A stretch of DNA of 64,000 nt from NCBI RefSeq assembly GCF_011009015.1, contig NZ_CP048878.1:5923001-5987000 (forward strand), given 5' to 3'. Below are positions 53,567 through 63,185 of the stretch, in pieces (the stretch's first letter is position 1; each line of letters opens with the position of its first letter). The notes below the pieces were generated by a model. It was not told where the DNA came from. It worked only from the letters and a program-made list of their open reading frames with translations, and ran no database searches. Source of the DNA: Spartinivicinus ruber. Its GTDB lineage: Bacteria; Pseudomonadota; Gammaproteobacteria; Pseudomonadales; Zooshikellaceae. The translations under genes and the position numbers were made by a program.

Positions 53567-53583
53567 TTTTTTTATTTTAAGCT

Positions 53584-53616
53584 GTATAGTTTTAATCAAA
53601 ATAATTAAAACTATAC
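53584..53616. terminator. bidirectional terminator between convergent genes
   Basis: GTATAGTTTTAAT and ATTAAAACTATAC form a perfect 13-bp stem around CAAAATA. TTTT and A/T runs flank both sides. It lies between the GGDEF-EAL gene and the RND transporter gene. Confidence 0.75.
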
Positions 53617-53635
53617 TTTTAATAAAAAATTAAAA

Positions 53636-56600
53636 TTATATCTTTACTCTATAAAACACTGCATACAACACAGGCAATACAATTAGAGTCAGCAACGTCG
53701 CGCAGCCCAAACCAAAAATAATAGTAACCGCCATACTTTCAAAAAAAGCATCAACCACTAACGGAATCATTCCTAACATAGTGGTAATGGCTGCCATACA
53801 AACCGGACGAACCCGACTAACCGATGCATGGAATATTGCGTCATAACAGTTTTTACCAGAGTCTGCTTCTAGTTTAATTTGTTCAACTAATACAATTCCA
53901 TTTTTCAACAACATACCAATTAAACTCAATAAACCTAATAGCGCCATAAAACTAAAAGGCTTATTTAATAACAACAAACCACCAACAACGCCTATTAGTG
54001 ACAATGGCACAGTTAACCAAATGACAATAGGCTGCCTGGTTGTATTAAACAGCAGCACTGTAATTAAAAACATAAACAGTAAACCTACTGGCAACGAGCC
54101 AAATAAGCTGGCTTGCGCTTTCGTAGCTGTTTCATATTCGCCCCCCCACTCCAGCTCATAACCATCAGGCAAAGGGATTGACTCTATTTCTTTTTTTATA
54201 CGCTTAAATACACTATCTGCCGTTTCATCACTTAGCAATACAGGGTCTGCATAAACCGCCAGCATTCTCTTACGATCACGCCGTTTGATTAATGGGTTTT
54301 CCCAGTCAATATGAATGCCTGAAGTAATTTGTGATATAGGCAAATAGGTTGAATATTCCGGGCTCCATACTTGTAACTCAGTCAAACTGGAAGCACTAAG
54401 CCGCTCTTTATCTGGCGCACGAACAACAATAGGAATCAGGTCTGTACCATCCCGATAAGTACCCATAACCTTACCGCTAAAGTTCACCAGTAACGCTTCA
54501 TCTAAAGTATTTTTTGTAATACCTGCCCGCCGTGCTTGTTCTTCCAACAACTCAGGCCTAATTACCTTTACTCGGTTACGCCAACTATGACGTATATTAT
54601 CCGTCCAAGGATCAGCATTAAACACGTCAATCGCTTGAGCTGCTAATTGACGCAATATTTCTGGGCTTTCTCCATAAAACCGCGCCTCTATCTTTGCAGC
54701 GGGAGCAGGACCATTTTCCAATTTTTTAACCCTAAAATCCGCTTTAGGGTGGTCGGTTCTTAATAACTCAGTCACCTGTACCAGCGCTTTTTCAAGCAAC
54801 TCAAGATCTTCCATATTGACGATTAATTGTCCATAGCTACTGTAACTGTCTTCAGGTGCATAAGGTAAAACGAACCGTTGCGAACCACCACCAATAACTG
54901 CAGTTACATTCATTACACCAGGCACTACTTTTACTTCTTTTTCAAGTTTAGCAATGGCTTTATTAGTCGCTCGAATATCTGTTCCTTCTGGTAACCAGTA
55001 GTCAACAAAAAAAATAGGTGTTGTCGATGCAGGGAAAAATACATTTTTTACTTTGGTAAAACCAAAAATTGCAGAGGCTAGCATAGCAACTACAACCACT
55101 ATGGTTATAATACGATGTTTTAAACACCAGCTGAGCAATACTTTATATACCTCAAAAAAGGCACCTTGATAAAGCTCTCCAGTTGTTTCTGTAGCATTAA
55201 GTTCTTTATAAAACAAATCAAAAAAGAAAGGCGTTAACGTAATCGCCGTTATCCAACTTAAAAACAGCGCGACTAATAACACCCAAAATAGGGAGCCAAC
55301 AAACTCACCGGTAGAGTCTGCCGAAAGCCCAATTGGTGCAAATGCCATAATGGCAATCACCGTTGCTCCTAATAATGGCCACTTAGTTTGGTCAACAACC
55401 GCTTTCGCTGCTTCCAGTTTAGTCAGCCCTTTCTGTAAACCAATCAACATCCCTTCAGTAATAACAATGGCATTATCAACTAACATTCCCAATGCAATTA
55501 CTAATGCACCTAAGGAAATAATCTGCAAGTCGATAGCCATCACTTGCATTACAATAAAAGTACCCAAAATGGTTAGCAGCAAAATCAATCCCATCAGGAT
55601 GCCGCTACGAGCCCCCATAAAGACCAATAACACTACAATCACAATAGCAACTGCTTCTAATAAGTTGATTAAGAAAGCAGATACTGACTGATCTACTACC
55701 TCTGCCTGATTGTAAACATTTGTAATTTCCATCCCTAGTGGACGGTCACCTTCTAACTCATCAATACGAGCCATCACTGCACGACCGACATCAACGACAT
55801 TTACCCCGGCCATAAATGACACACCTAGTGACAAGGCAGGCTCACTATTCAAGTGATAAAGCTTATTGGGCTGATCTGTAAAAGCTCGCTGAATGGTAGC
55901 AATATCCCCTAAATACACTAGTTGTTCACTACCAGAAGCACTAATAAGTAGGCGTTCCATTTCTTTTACATCATTAAACTCCCCAGTTGGGTGAATTCTT
56001 ATTGACTCATCACCAACAAAAATATCTCCAGCATTAGAAACCACATTCTGATTTTTCAATAAATCAAAAATGCGCTGCATACTAATTCCTAATGCAGTCA
56101 TTTTCTCTCGCGAGATTTCTACATACACTCGCTCTGGTAAAGATCCATCAATAGAAACTTTTTTTACACCCGGTACTAGCACCAGCTCTCGTCGTAATAG
56201 ATCTGCATAATCTTCAAGATCGTGGTAGGAGTAACCAGCACCAGTAATATTTAATAAAATACCAAACACATCGCCAAAATCATCTACCACTAATGAAGGC
56301 CTTACCCCTGGAGGAAGTGAAGCTTGGGCATCATATACCTTTCTTCTCAGTTCATCCCAGACCTGTGGCAAGGTATCTTTATTGTAGGTATCTTTTATTT
56401 CTACCTTAATTTGAGATAACCCAGTACTGTTAATAGAGGTAACATGATCAATATACGCTAATTGCTGGATAGCATCTTCTAGCTGGACTGATACTTCTTC
56501 TTCAACTTGTTGAGGCGTTGCGCCAGGGTAACTGGTAACCACCAAAGCATCTTTAATAGTAAACTCAGGGAACTCTAATTGCCCCAACTTAAAAAAAGAC

Positions 56601-56680
56601 GAAATCCCCCCCAGCAATAAAATTAAAGCAAACATCCAACTAATAACTTTATTGCGAATAGAGTACTCTGCAATATTCAT
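53636..56680 (-). CDS. RND-family efflux pump inner-membrane transporter
   Basis: 1014 residues of the AcrB/MexB-related hydrophobic-amphiphilic efflux type. Twelve membrane helices flank two large periplasmic loops. The proton-relay helix contains GALVIALGMLVDNAIVITEG with paired Asp-type residues, and the N-terminus has EFPEFTIKDALVVTSYPGATPQQVEEEV. The substrate is unpredictable from sequence. Its start overlaps the adaptor stop by one base (TAATG). No TolC-like gene is nearby, so an outer-membrane partner from elsewhere would be used. Confidence 0.95.
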   Translation of the reverse strand: MNIAEYSIRNKVISWMFALILLLGGISSFFKLGQLEFPEFTIKDALVVTSYPGATPQQVEEEVSVQLEDAIQQLAYIDHVTSINSTGLSQIKVEIKDTYNKDTLPQVWDELRRKVYDAQASLPPGVRPSLVVDDFGDVFGILLNITGAGYSYHDLEDYADLLRRELVLVPGVKKVSIDGSLPERVYVEISREKMTALGISMQRIFDLLKNQNVVSNAGDIFVGDESIRIHPTGEFNDVKEMERLLISASGSEQLVYLGDIATIQRAFTDQPNKLYHLNSEPALSLGVSFMAGVNVVDVGRAVMARIDELEGDRPLGMEITNVYNQAEVVDQSVSAFLINLLEAVAIVIVVLLVFMGARSGILMGLILLLTILGTFIVMQVMAIDLQIISLGALVIALGMLVDNAIVITEGMLIGLQKGLTKLEAAKAVVDQTKWPLLGATVIAIMAFAPIGLSADSTGEFVGSLFWVLLVALFLSWITAITLTPFFFDLFYKELNATETTGELYQGAFFEVYKVLLSWCLKHRIITIVVVVAMLASAIFGFTKVKNVFFPASTTPIFFVDYWLPEGTDIRATNKAIAKLEKEVKVVPGVMNVTAVIGGGSQRFVLPYAPEDSYSSYGQLIVNMEDLELLEKALVQVTELLRTDHPKADFRVKKLENGPAPAAKIEARFYGESPEILRQLAAQAIDVFNADPWTDNIRHSWRNRVKVIRPELLEEQARRAGITKNTLDEALLVNFSGKVMGTYRDGTDLIPIVVRAPDKERLSASSLTELQVWSPEYSTYLPISQITSGIHIDWENPLIKRRDRKRMLAVYADPVLLSDETADSVFKRIKKEIESIPLPDGYELEWGGEYETATKAQASLFGSLPVGLLFMFLITVLLFNTTRQPIVIWLTVPLSLIGVVGGLLLLNKPFSFMALLGLLSLIGMLLKNGIVLVEQIKLEADSGKNCYDAIFHASVSRVRPVCMAAITTMLGMIPLVVDAFFESMAVTIIFGLGCATLLTLIVLPVLYAVFYRVKI

Positions 56681-57768
56681 TACAGCCCCCGCTCTTTAAC
56701 CCATGGCTTAACTTTCAAGCCAGCTTTCAGGTGCTGAATACCCGCTACCACAATTTTATCACCAGGCTTTATACCAGTTAGCACTTGTACGCCCTCATCA
56801 AGTAATTGGCCCAGAGTAACCTCAACCGGCTCAACGGTTTGCAGCTCTGAGTTATATCGCCATACAACTGCCTTATTATCCTGGTCAGGGTTATCAACCG
56901 CAGCAACGGGGACGATTACTGCATTTTCACTGGAAGGACGACTAATCTTTGCAAAATCAATAGTTATTGTTGCACTCATACCAGGCAAAATATTCATTCC
57001 TTTAGGCGCAGGCATAGTAAAAAGCACCTCATAAGTTTGAGTACCAGGGGTTACCTGAGTCGAGTGCTCTTTGTATTGCACCTCATATTGAGTATCTTGC
57101 TGGGAGGCAAAGTAAGCTGTCGGTTTATAATTTACTTGTCTTGCATCTTTGCGAATATTAGCAATAAATTGATCAGGAATTTGTAAACTAATATCAATAT
57201 TGTCATGGTTTTCTAATAACAATATTGGCTGCTTGGCTTGCACAGTCTGGTGATTATCAACTAATGTTTTTGCAACTGTACCATCAAAGGGTGCTTTTAA
57301 AACTGTATATTGAACATTATCTCTGGCTAGTTCTAGTGCTGCTTTAGTTGATGCTAATTTTGCTTTAGCTTGATCATATACAGATCTTGATACGGTGCCT
57401 TTTTTATATAATTGAAACTTACGCTGATGATCTGCCAGAGCTAGATCATAGCTTGCTTGCCTATCCGATAACTGATTTTGCATATCAGCATCATCTAACT
57501 TAGCCAGCAAAGAACCTTTAGTAACCTGTTGACCTTCTTTTACATTCAGCTCAATCAGCTCGCCATTAACCCGAAATGATAACTCAGCTGCCTGAGACGC
57601 CATAACCTTGCCAGGGAAGCTTCTGACTAAACCACTGTTACTATCTTGCACCGTGGTCAGCTTAACTGGTCTTATGGAGGCCTTTTTAATTGGCGCTTCA
57701 GTCTTACTACAACCTACAACCGCTAGCGCAACAAGCACAGCTACCCAAAAACTGTTTACTGAGGCCAT
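56680..57768 (-). CDS. RND efflux periplasmic adaptor lipoprotein
   Basis: 362 residues. The N-terminal signal ends in a lipobox, AVVGC, with the lipidated Cys about residue 20. The mature protein has a lipoyl half-motif (GELIELNVKEGQQVTKGSLLAKLDDADM), a coiled hairpin, the second lipoyl half (YTVLKAPFDGTVAKTLVDNHQTV), and beta-barrel and membrane-proximal domains ending VVAGIQHLKAGLKVKPW. It connects the RND pump to the outer membrane channel. GAGGAA precedes the ATG. Confidence 0.94.
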   Translation of the reverse strand: MASVNSFWVAVLVALAVVGCSKTEAPIKKASIRPVKLTTVQDSNSGLVRSFPGKVMASQAAELSFRVNGELIELNVKEGQQVTKGSLLAKLDDADMQNQLSDRQASYDLALADHQRKFQLYKKGTVSRSVYDQAKAKLASTKAALELARDNVQYTVLKAPFDGTVAKTLVDNHQTVQAKQPILLLENHDNIDISLQIPDQFIANIRKDARQVNYKPTAYFASQQDTQYEVQYKEHSTQVTPGTQTYEVLFTMPAPKGMNILPGMSATITIDFAKISRPSSENAVIVPVAAVDNPDQDNKAVVWRYNSELQTVEPVEVTLGQLLDEGVQVLTGIKPGDKIVVAGIQHLKAGLKVKPWVKERGL

Positions 57769-58168
57769 TAGGCATTCCTCTTCAGCTCAATAAGTTAATC
57801 TGGTTACAAATAGTAATAGAGGAGTATTGCAAGTGCAACAATAGCTACTTTATTGTTTAAAGAAATAACAGTTAGTGTCGTTAAAAATAGAAGACTAAAA
57901 ATTATTAGTCTAACTAAATTTATAAATTTAAAAGTCTATACCATGAAAAATAATTTTTATTTTAATTAACTATTATTAAGTCTGAATACATATTAATTTA
58001 AAAGATTAAGTTAATACGCCTGAAAGATAGGAGGAGAGTATAAAATAGTTAGATTAACGAAAGAAGCTAGAAAAAATGGCTCAGTTATATTCTTATTAAC
58101 CCTTAAGTTTTAACAAAAACTTAACTGAGCTGTTAGTCAAAAAGCTAGGTGAAAATACCTATAAAATA
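57769..58168. other. AT-rich intergenic region
   Basis: 400 bases upstream of the efflux operon and downstream of the YgdI-like gene. Besides the terminator at 58079-58130, nothing is recognised. It should contain the efflux promoter; no regulator gene is adjacent. Confidence 0.5.
58079..58130 (-). terminator. terminator of the YgdI-like gene, with alternative hairpin
   Basis: GCTCAGTTA and TAACTGAGC form a 9-bp stem with a long loop, and on the minus strand CATTTTTT follows. Within it TTAAGTTTT/AAAACTTAA (58103-58124) can form an alternative small stem that overlaps the outer one. Confidence 0.55.
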
Positions 58169-58378
58169 TTACATGTCATCAATAGTGACGATCTCATCTT
58201 TATTCACCGTTCTCAGGCGACCAGTTGTATCTTCATATTCGTAAAAACCTGTGTCCTCATTGAAATAGACTTCGTCAGGCGTATTGATAGTTGAACCATC
58301 CTTCATTTTAATAACCTGCGGAGAAGAACATCCGGCTAACAAAGCAGCGACACTGAATACGAGAAAGAGTTGTTTCAT
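58169..58378 (-). CDS. YgdI/YgdR-family lipoprotein
   Basis: 69 residues: signal and lipobox ALLAGCSS (lipidated Cys about 17), then the small SH3-like domain of the family, VIKMKDGSTINTPDEVYFN and FYEYEDTTGRLRTVNKDEI. AAGGAAG precedes the ATG. These outer-membrane lipoproteins are common in gammaproteobacteria but have no firmly known role. Confidence 0.92.
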   Translation of the reverse strand: MKQLFLVFSVAALLAGCSSPQVIKMKDGSTINTPDEVYFNEDTGFYEYEDTTGRLRTVNKDEIVTIDDM

Positions 58379-58733
58379 TTAATCTTCCTTCACTCATCAA
58401 TAAATTTATACCCGGAATATCAGGCAGTAAATAACACAAGTTTAAAAAACTTTTCAGCAAATCCGAAAAGCCAAGCTAACCGACAATAGCGAATTATTAT
58501 TGCTAGGGCAAATTTTTTACAAATCTCTGCGACTACATTCAAACACTTGTTACATTAGGATCAGTACAAACTACTAATTAGGGAAAGTCATTAAGTAGTG
58601 AATATTTAGCACAAATAAGGCATGAGTATCATAAAAAACCCTTCGTTTAGATTATCTGGTAGATAAATGTCGGCTATTTTTCAATTATCCCTATCCCGTA
58701 CAAATCGAAAGATATATAGCAACAATACTCAAT
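58379..58733. other. AT-rich intergenic region
   Basis: 355 bases between the YgdI-like gene and the EF-hand-like gene. No gene, strong hairpin or repeat is recognised. Confidence 0.5.
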
Positions 58734-60113
58734 CTAGGGCCTGTTCACACTGTTTTTCTTGAGCTTTTCATTTTGCTCAGCCAGTTTATCAAGTAACTGC
58801 TCAACTATTGACTTACTTTCTTCAGCTTGTTTGACAATGGTATTACCATATGCTCTTTGCTCATCCCTTAACCGTTGTAGTTTTTCAATAATATTGTTGA
58901 CTTGTCCAGTACTCTGCAAACCAGCTAAGTCATTGTTATTTGGCATCTGATTAATATCTACAAGACCCTGAACTCTTTCGTGAAAATTATTGAGAAGTCT
59001 GTCAAAAAATGTTGTATTAAATGCTGCAGCACCAGTTTCGTTTAATTGATTCGAATTTGTCTGTATGGCCAAGTCAACTTCCTGAATGGTTTTTACATCA
59101 CCATTTTCCATCAACACAATGCCATTTCCTTTAATATTACCTAAAAGAACGCCCTGCTTTGAGACCAGGTTAAAATCATCTTGAGTATGACCTAAGTAAA
59201 TTGCACCAACACCAACTTCAGCCAAAGATTTCAATACTCCGCCCTCACTGCCATCTTGAACCCACAGTTTTAATTCTTGAAAAATCGGGTCATTCTCATC
59301 AATCCATAAATTATTATCACTATCATACAGAGCAAGCTCAGCAAATCCTTGTCCTGTTTGGGGTCCAAAAAGCTCTAGCCCACTATCAACAATACCATTA
59401 TTATTTTGATCTAAAGCGAAATAACCACTACCAGAGCCAAGCTGAGATACTTGTTCAGTTTCTCCATCGCCATTTAAGTCAAAGTTAAAAAATGTATCAG
59501 TCAAGTTAACTGTTTCGGCGCCAAAGTTAATGACAAGGGGGTCTACTACTTGCTGCACAACAATTGACTCACTGGACGACTCAAACAATTGGGTTTGTTG
59601 TACTTGAAAACCAATTGAAAATTCTATTTTTTTGCCATCAGCTGTGACTACACTACCTGTTGCCGAAAATTGACTTTGCTCATTAATATGAAAAAATTGG
59701 TACTGATTAATTTGTACTATACTTGTTTCTGGTAATTGCTGAAACTGATTAGCAGCAGCTAAGTTGTTTGCGGTTGTTAACGAACTTACTCCCACTTGAA
59801 ATCTACTTAATATAGAGTTGCTAACTGCTTTAATAAACTGTTTGGTAGATTCTGTAGTATGATTATCTAAATTTCCAGTAACTTGCTGATTTTTATATAC
59901 AGATTGATTGTGATTTATATAATTCCTTACCTGGCTTGCTGAATTGAAATCCTGCTGCAAATGATATAGATATTTCTGCCGTGCATCTAATGATATGCTT
60001 ACTTTATCAGTACCAAATTGAAAATTCCGTGACCGCCTATCATTTACAGTCAAGGCTTCAATGACACGAGAGTGGCTATATTCCATGCCCACAATAGCAG
60101 CTGAAATTTTCAT
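58734..60113 (-). CDS. conserved protein with EF-hand-like calcium motifs
   Basis: 459 residues, no signal peptide. The first 170 residues are polar with short helices. The centre has three Asp/Asn-rich loops resembling EF-hand or dockerin calcium sites: FDLNGDGETEQ (about 218-228), LDQNNNGIVDSGLELFG (about 242-258) and YDSDNNLWIDENDPIF (about 271-286). The last 50 residues form a charged helix, probably a coiled coil. Proteins of this form recur in gammaproteobacteria without known function. GGGATATTCA precedes the ATG. Confidence 0.8.
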   Translation of the reverse strand: MKISAAIVGMEYSHSRVIEALTVNDRRSRNFQFGTDKVSISLDARQKYLYHLQQDFNSASQVRNYINHNQSVYKNQQVTGNLDNHTTESTKQFIKAVSNSILSRFQVGVSSLTTANNLAAANQFQQLPETSIVQINQYQFFHINEQSQFSATGSVVTADGKKIEFSIGFQVQQTQLFESSSESIVVQQVVDPLVINFGAETVNLTDTFFNFDLNGDGETEQVSQLGSGSGYFALDQNNNGIVDSGLELFGPQTGQGFAELALYDSDNNLWIDENDPIFQELKLWVQDGSEGGVLKSLAEVGVGAIYLGHTQDDFNLVSKQGVLLGNIKGNGIVLMENGDVKTIQEVDLAIQTNSNQLNETGAAAFNTTFFDRLLNNFHERVQGLVDINQMPNNNDLAGLQSTGQVNNIIEKLQRLRDEQRAYGNTIVKQAEESKSIVEQLLDKLAEQNEKLKKNSVNRP

Positions 60114-60226
60114 TGAATATCCCTGCCAGCTACGCTCAACCGAACAAAAAAATCTTCTAAATAGTGTATCGACCAGATGCTATTTATATTTAGTTCATTC
60201 ACGAATAATTATTATAAATGCCATTT

Positions 60227-61012
60227 TTACTTTAAACTGAGTAGGTAATTTTTTGGGCTTACTCCCATCTGCCGCTTAAACATATTAATAAAGGCCGCAC
60301 TTGACTCATATTGCAGCTCAAAGGCAACTTCAGTAACTGTCATCCCACTAATCAGTAACTCAATTGCTTTGAGCACTTTTAAACGTTGCTTCCACTCACT
60401 AAAACTCATTTGAGTTTGTTTAACGAAAATTCGTCTGATCGTTCTAGCAGAAGCTCCAAGTTGAATGCCCCAGGCTTCTAAGGACTGATTATCAGTTGGT
60501 TGTTGTAAAAGGGAGTTTACCAATTTAGTCAAACGAGTGTCTTGTGGCACAGGCAAATTCAACGGAACAGTTTCAGCAGATTTCAAACTGTCAAACAACA
60601 CTAGCCATAAGTGCTTAATGATGCTGCTTGGCTTACCTTTAACTGGAATGTTAATGATAGCTAAAATTATTTCTCTTAATAAAGCTGCAACATGAATAAC
60701 ACCCGTTGGTCGACTAAGCTTTTCAGACCAATACTTATCAATATACAAGCTACGAAATTTAGCTCCGGATAGTGTAGATACTTCATGATCTGTATAAGGC
60801 GGCACCCATACAGCTTGTTGGGGTGGCACCAAAAAAGTACCAGCTTCAGTCTTTACACAAATGAGCCCTTCTACAGCAAATAAAAGCTGCCCCCAAGGAT
60901 GTTGATGAGCAGCAACAAAGTACTTAGGTGGCATATCTACAGCTCTTGGTTCTACAATCCATCGTAATGTTTTAGGAACATCCGACATACCACCCACAAC
61001 AAGAGTATCCAC
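60227..61012 (-). CDS. AraC-family transcriptional regulator
   Basis: 261 residues from GTG at 61012; an ATG at 60988 is equally possible. The N-terminal cupin (about 30-95, HQHPWGQLLFAVEGLI, VPPQQAVWVPPYTDHEV) would bind a ligand. The C-terminal pair of helix-turn-helix motifs (about 160-261) has LGASARTIRRIFVKQTQMSFSEW and TEVAFELQYESSAAFINMFKRQMGVSP. It is divergent from the MFS gene, which it probably controls. Confidence 0.93.
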   Translation of the reverse strand: MDTLVVGGMSDVPKTLRWIVEPRAVDMPPKYFVAAHQHPWGQLLFAVEGLICVKTEAGTFLVPPQQAVWVPPYTDHEVSTLSGAKFRSLYIDKYWSEKLSRPTGVIHVAALLREIILAIINIPVKGKPSSIIKHLWLVLFDSLKSAETVPLNLPVPQDTRLTKLVNSLLQQPTDNQSLEAWGIQLGASARTIRRIFVKQTQMSFSEWKQRLKVLKAIELLISGMTVTEVAFELQYESSAAFINMFKRQMGVSPKNYLLSLK

Positions 61013-61159
61013 TCACAAATCTCAACTATTTGGCAAATTTGTCCATATCAATAAACTATCTGGCAATATTAATATATTATGACAGGTAATTATCCTTTAT
61101 GCTAGGGGCTGTTAACCCTAATTATGGGTAATTAGTCTTTATAAAAGAATTGAATACTA

Positions 61160-62359
61160 ATGAAGTTAATGAATAAATACGGTACGCCAAAAATATTTTT
61201 AATTTTATTGTCTATTGCAATGCCGCTTTGCTTCTCCATCTGGCAAGTGTTGCTTAATAACTTTAGTATTCAAGAAGCAGGGTTTACTGGAAAAGAAATA
61301 GGTATCCTACAAAACCTTCGAGAAGTACCTGGCTTTCTTGCCTTTACTGCTGTTTTTATCTTATTAGTTATAAAAGAGCAACGATTTGCTGTTATTTCTC
61401 TGGCAATACTCAGCATTGGCGTTGCTATTACAGGATTCTTTCCAACTGAGTATGGCCTGTATGCAACAACAGTATTAATGAGCACTGGCTTTCACTACCT
61501 GGAAACTATCAAACAGTCTCTAGCTTTACAGTGGCTGGATAAAAATACCGCCCCAATATTTATGGGAAAACTATTAGCAGTCGGCTCATTAAGCTCTTTA
61601 GTAGCTTATGGATTAGTCTGGTTGTTAAGCTTAATTAACATAAGCTTTACCAATACTTATTTATTAGGCGGTAGCCTTGGGCTGATCATCGTAGCAATTT
61701 TATTACTGGGATTCCCTTTATTTCCAGAAAAAGTAGCACAGCATAAAAAATTAATCTTAAGAAAACGTTATTGGTTATATTATTCACTTACTTTTTTAAG
61801 TGGAGCAAGAAGACAAATTTTTATTGTGTTCGCTGCGTTCATGATGGTTGAAAAATTTGGTTATACAGTAGCAGAAATAAGCATTCTTTTTATTATCAAT
61901 CATGCTGCCAACCTTTATCTAGCTCCTCTTTTCGGTAGGCTTATTCAAAAGCTAGGTGAGAAAAAAACATTAACCATTGAGTATGTTGGTTTAATCATTG
62001 TATTTACAGGCTATGGAATTGTCGAATCTGCAACAGCAGCAGCTGTACTTTATATCGTTGACCACCTGTTTTTTGCAATGGCCATTGCGATCAAAACTTA
62101 TTTTCAGAAAATTGCAGATCCAGCTGATATTGCTTCCAGTGCAGGTGTTAGCTTTACTATAAACCACATTGCAGCAGTAGTTATACCAGCAATTTTTGGA
62201 TTGATTTGGTTAGTAAACCCCTCATTAGTTTTTTATATTGGCGCATTGATTGCCTGCTTATCTTTATTAACCGCTCAATTCGTGCCAAACAATCCAACCC
62301 AAGGCAATGAAAATATATTTTCACGTAATAAACAATTTTCAACACGGTTAGAGCAATAA
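61160..62359 (+). CDS. MFS transporter
   Basis: 399 residues and about twelve membrane helices. The first half has VLLNNFSIQEAGFTGKEIGILQNLREVPGFL, and the cytoplasmic loop between helices 6 and 7 is basic (HKKLILRKRYWLYY). FGRLIQKLGEKKTLTIEY in the second half is the MFS motif-A equivalent. Substrate unknown. Divergent from the AraC-family gene with 147 bases between them, a usual arrangement of regulator and target exporter. Confidence 0.88.
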   Translation: MKLMNKYGTPKIFLILLSIAMPLCFSIWQVLLNNFSIQEAGFTGKEIGILQNLREVPGFLAFTAVFILLVIKEQRFAVISLAILSIGVAITGFFPTEYGLYATTVLMSTGFHYLETIKQSLALQWLDKNTAPIFMGKLLAVGSLSSLVAYGLVWLLSLINISFTNTYLLGGSLGLIIVAILLLGFPLFPEKVAQHKKLILRKRYWLYYSLTFLSGARRQIFIVFAAFMMVEKFGYTVAEISILFIINHAANLYLAPLFGRLIQKLGEKKTLTIEYVGLIIVFTGYGIVESATAAAVLYIVDHLFFAMAIAIKTYFQKIADPADIASSAGVSFTINHIAAVVIPAIFGLIWLVNPSLVFYIGALIACLSLLTAQFVPNNPTQGNENIFSRNKQFSTRLEQ

Positions 62360-62856
62360 ACAGAACAAAAATTTGCAAGGCCATGTTTCTTAGCTACAAT
62401 TACACAGTCAGCTAAGTCCAAATATAACATGTTAAAAAGTAGTTTATTTAAAGCGCTGCTTTTTGGTGCCTTTCTGTTACCTGAAATTATTTGCATTTTA
62501 TATTTTTAGAGATGCAGCAAAGCACTAATAGATAGGAAATAATTATCATAGCAGCTAATAAAGCCTTCACCATAGGCAGCTCTATCATTTTTTATGCTTA
62601 AAAATAGATCAAGCTTGATACAAGAAGATAAGCAGGAAATAATAAAGCTATATTTAGTATGAGAAAATTGTATTGTTAAAAAATACTACCAAATATATTT
62701 TTTTGTAAAAAAAGAAAAACCCAGCAGCCCGCAGAACATCCCTCCTGCAGGCTGCTAGTCACTCACGGCCTCTTTGCCTGAGTATTTCAAATTATAGCAT
62801 ATAAACTTTATTAATATTGGCGCTTTCTCTTCCAAACAAATGTTACTAAACGCTAA
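62360..62856. other. intergenic region with one terminator
   Basis: About 500 AT-rich bases after the MFS gene. Only the hairpin at 62723-62756 is recognised. Overlapping minus-strand open frames here lack a ribosome binding site and family similarity. Confidence 0.5.
62723..62756 (-). terminator. terminator of the SutA-like gene
   Basis: AGCAGCC-C-GCAG (62723-62734) pairs with CTGC-A-GGCTGCT (62745-62756). On the minus strand GGGTTTTTCTTTTTTT follows. It lies about 100 bases past the small gene at 62857. Confidence 0.8.
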
Positions 62857-63045
62857 CTATTTTTCTTTGTTGGGAGGGTTACCAAGCACGATGCCAACTC
62901 GCGGCTTATTGCCTTCCATACCGCTTTGCCCTTTAGGGATTTCTTGGATTTTTCCACCTGATTCAAGGAATGCAGCAACTTGTGCATCAATATTTTTCTG
63001 GCGGGTCTCACTTGATAGTTCATCTTGTAGTTTCTTGCGTGCCAT
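62857..63045 (-). CDS. 62-residue protein with a SutA-like motif
   Basis: ATG at 63045 with an AGGAG-type site (GCAGGAGCACCC) upstream. MARKKLQDELSSETRQKN is followed by VAAFLESGGKIQEIPKGQ, and the C-terminus is basic and flexible. The FLxxGGKIQEI segment recalls the conserved part of SutA, a small RNA-polymerase-binding regulator of Pseudomonas, and similar short gammaproteobacterial proteins. The acidic arm of SutA is missing. A link to RNA polymerase is inference. Confidence 0.7.
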   Translation of the reverse strand: MARKKLQDELSSETRQKNIDAQVAAFLESGGKIQEIPKGQSGMEGNKPRVGIVLGNPPNKEK

Positions 63046-63148
63046 GGGTGCTCCTGCTTAAGTTGAGCAACCATTATACACGAAAAGCAAGTCATTTGGC
63101 TGTTTACAGATAATTGGCACAAAAATATCACCTGTAATATATCATAAG

Positions 63149-63178
63149 TAGAGCCTCTGACTTTAAACAAAGGCTCTA
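63149..63178 (-). terminator. hairpin after the phosphatase-like gene
   Basis: TAGAGCCT (63149-63156) pairs with AGGCTCTA (63171-63178) around a 14-base loop, just past the stop. No T-run follows, so terminator activity is uncertain. Confidence 0.4.
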
Positions 63179-63185
63179 CCATGTA

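Noticed and set aside
55350-55691. Plus-strand open frame inside the RND gene
   Set aside because: Antisense to a well-conserved transporter domain; no start signal.
59201-59488. His/Gln-rich plus-strand open frame
   Set aside because: It is antisense to the EF-hand-like gene and its odd composition is a reflection of the Asp/Asn codons on the other strand.
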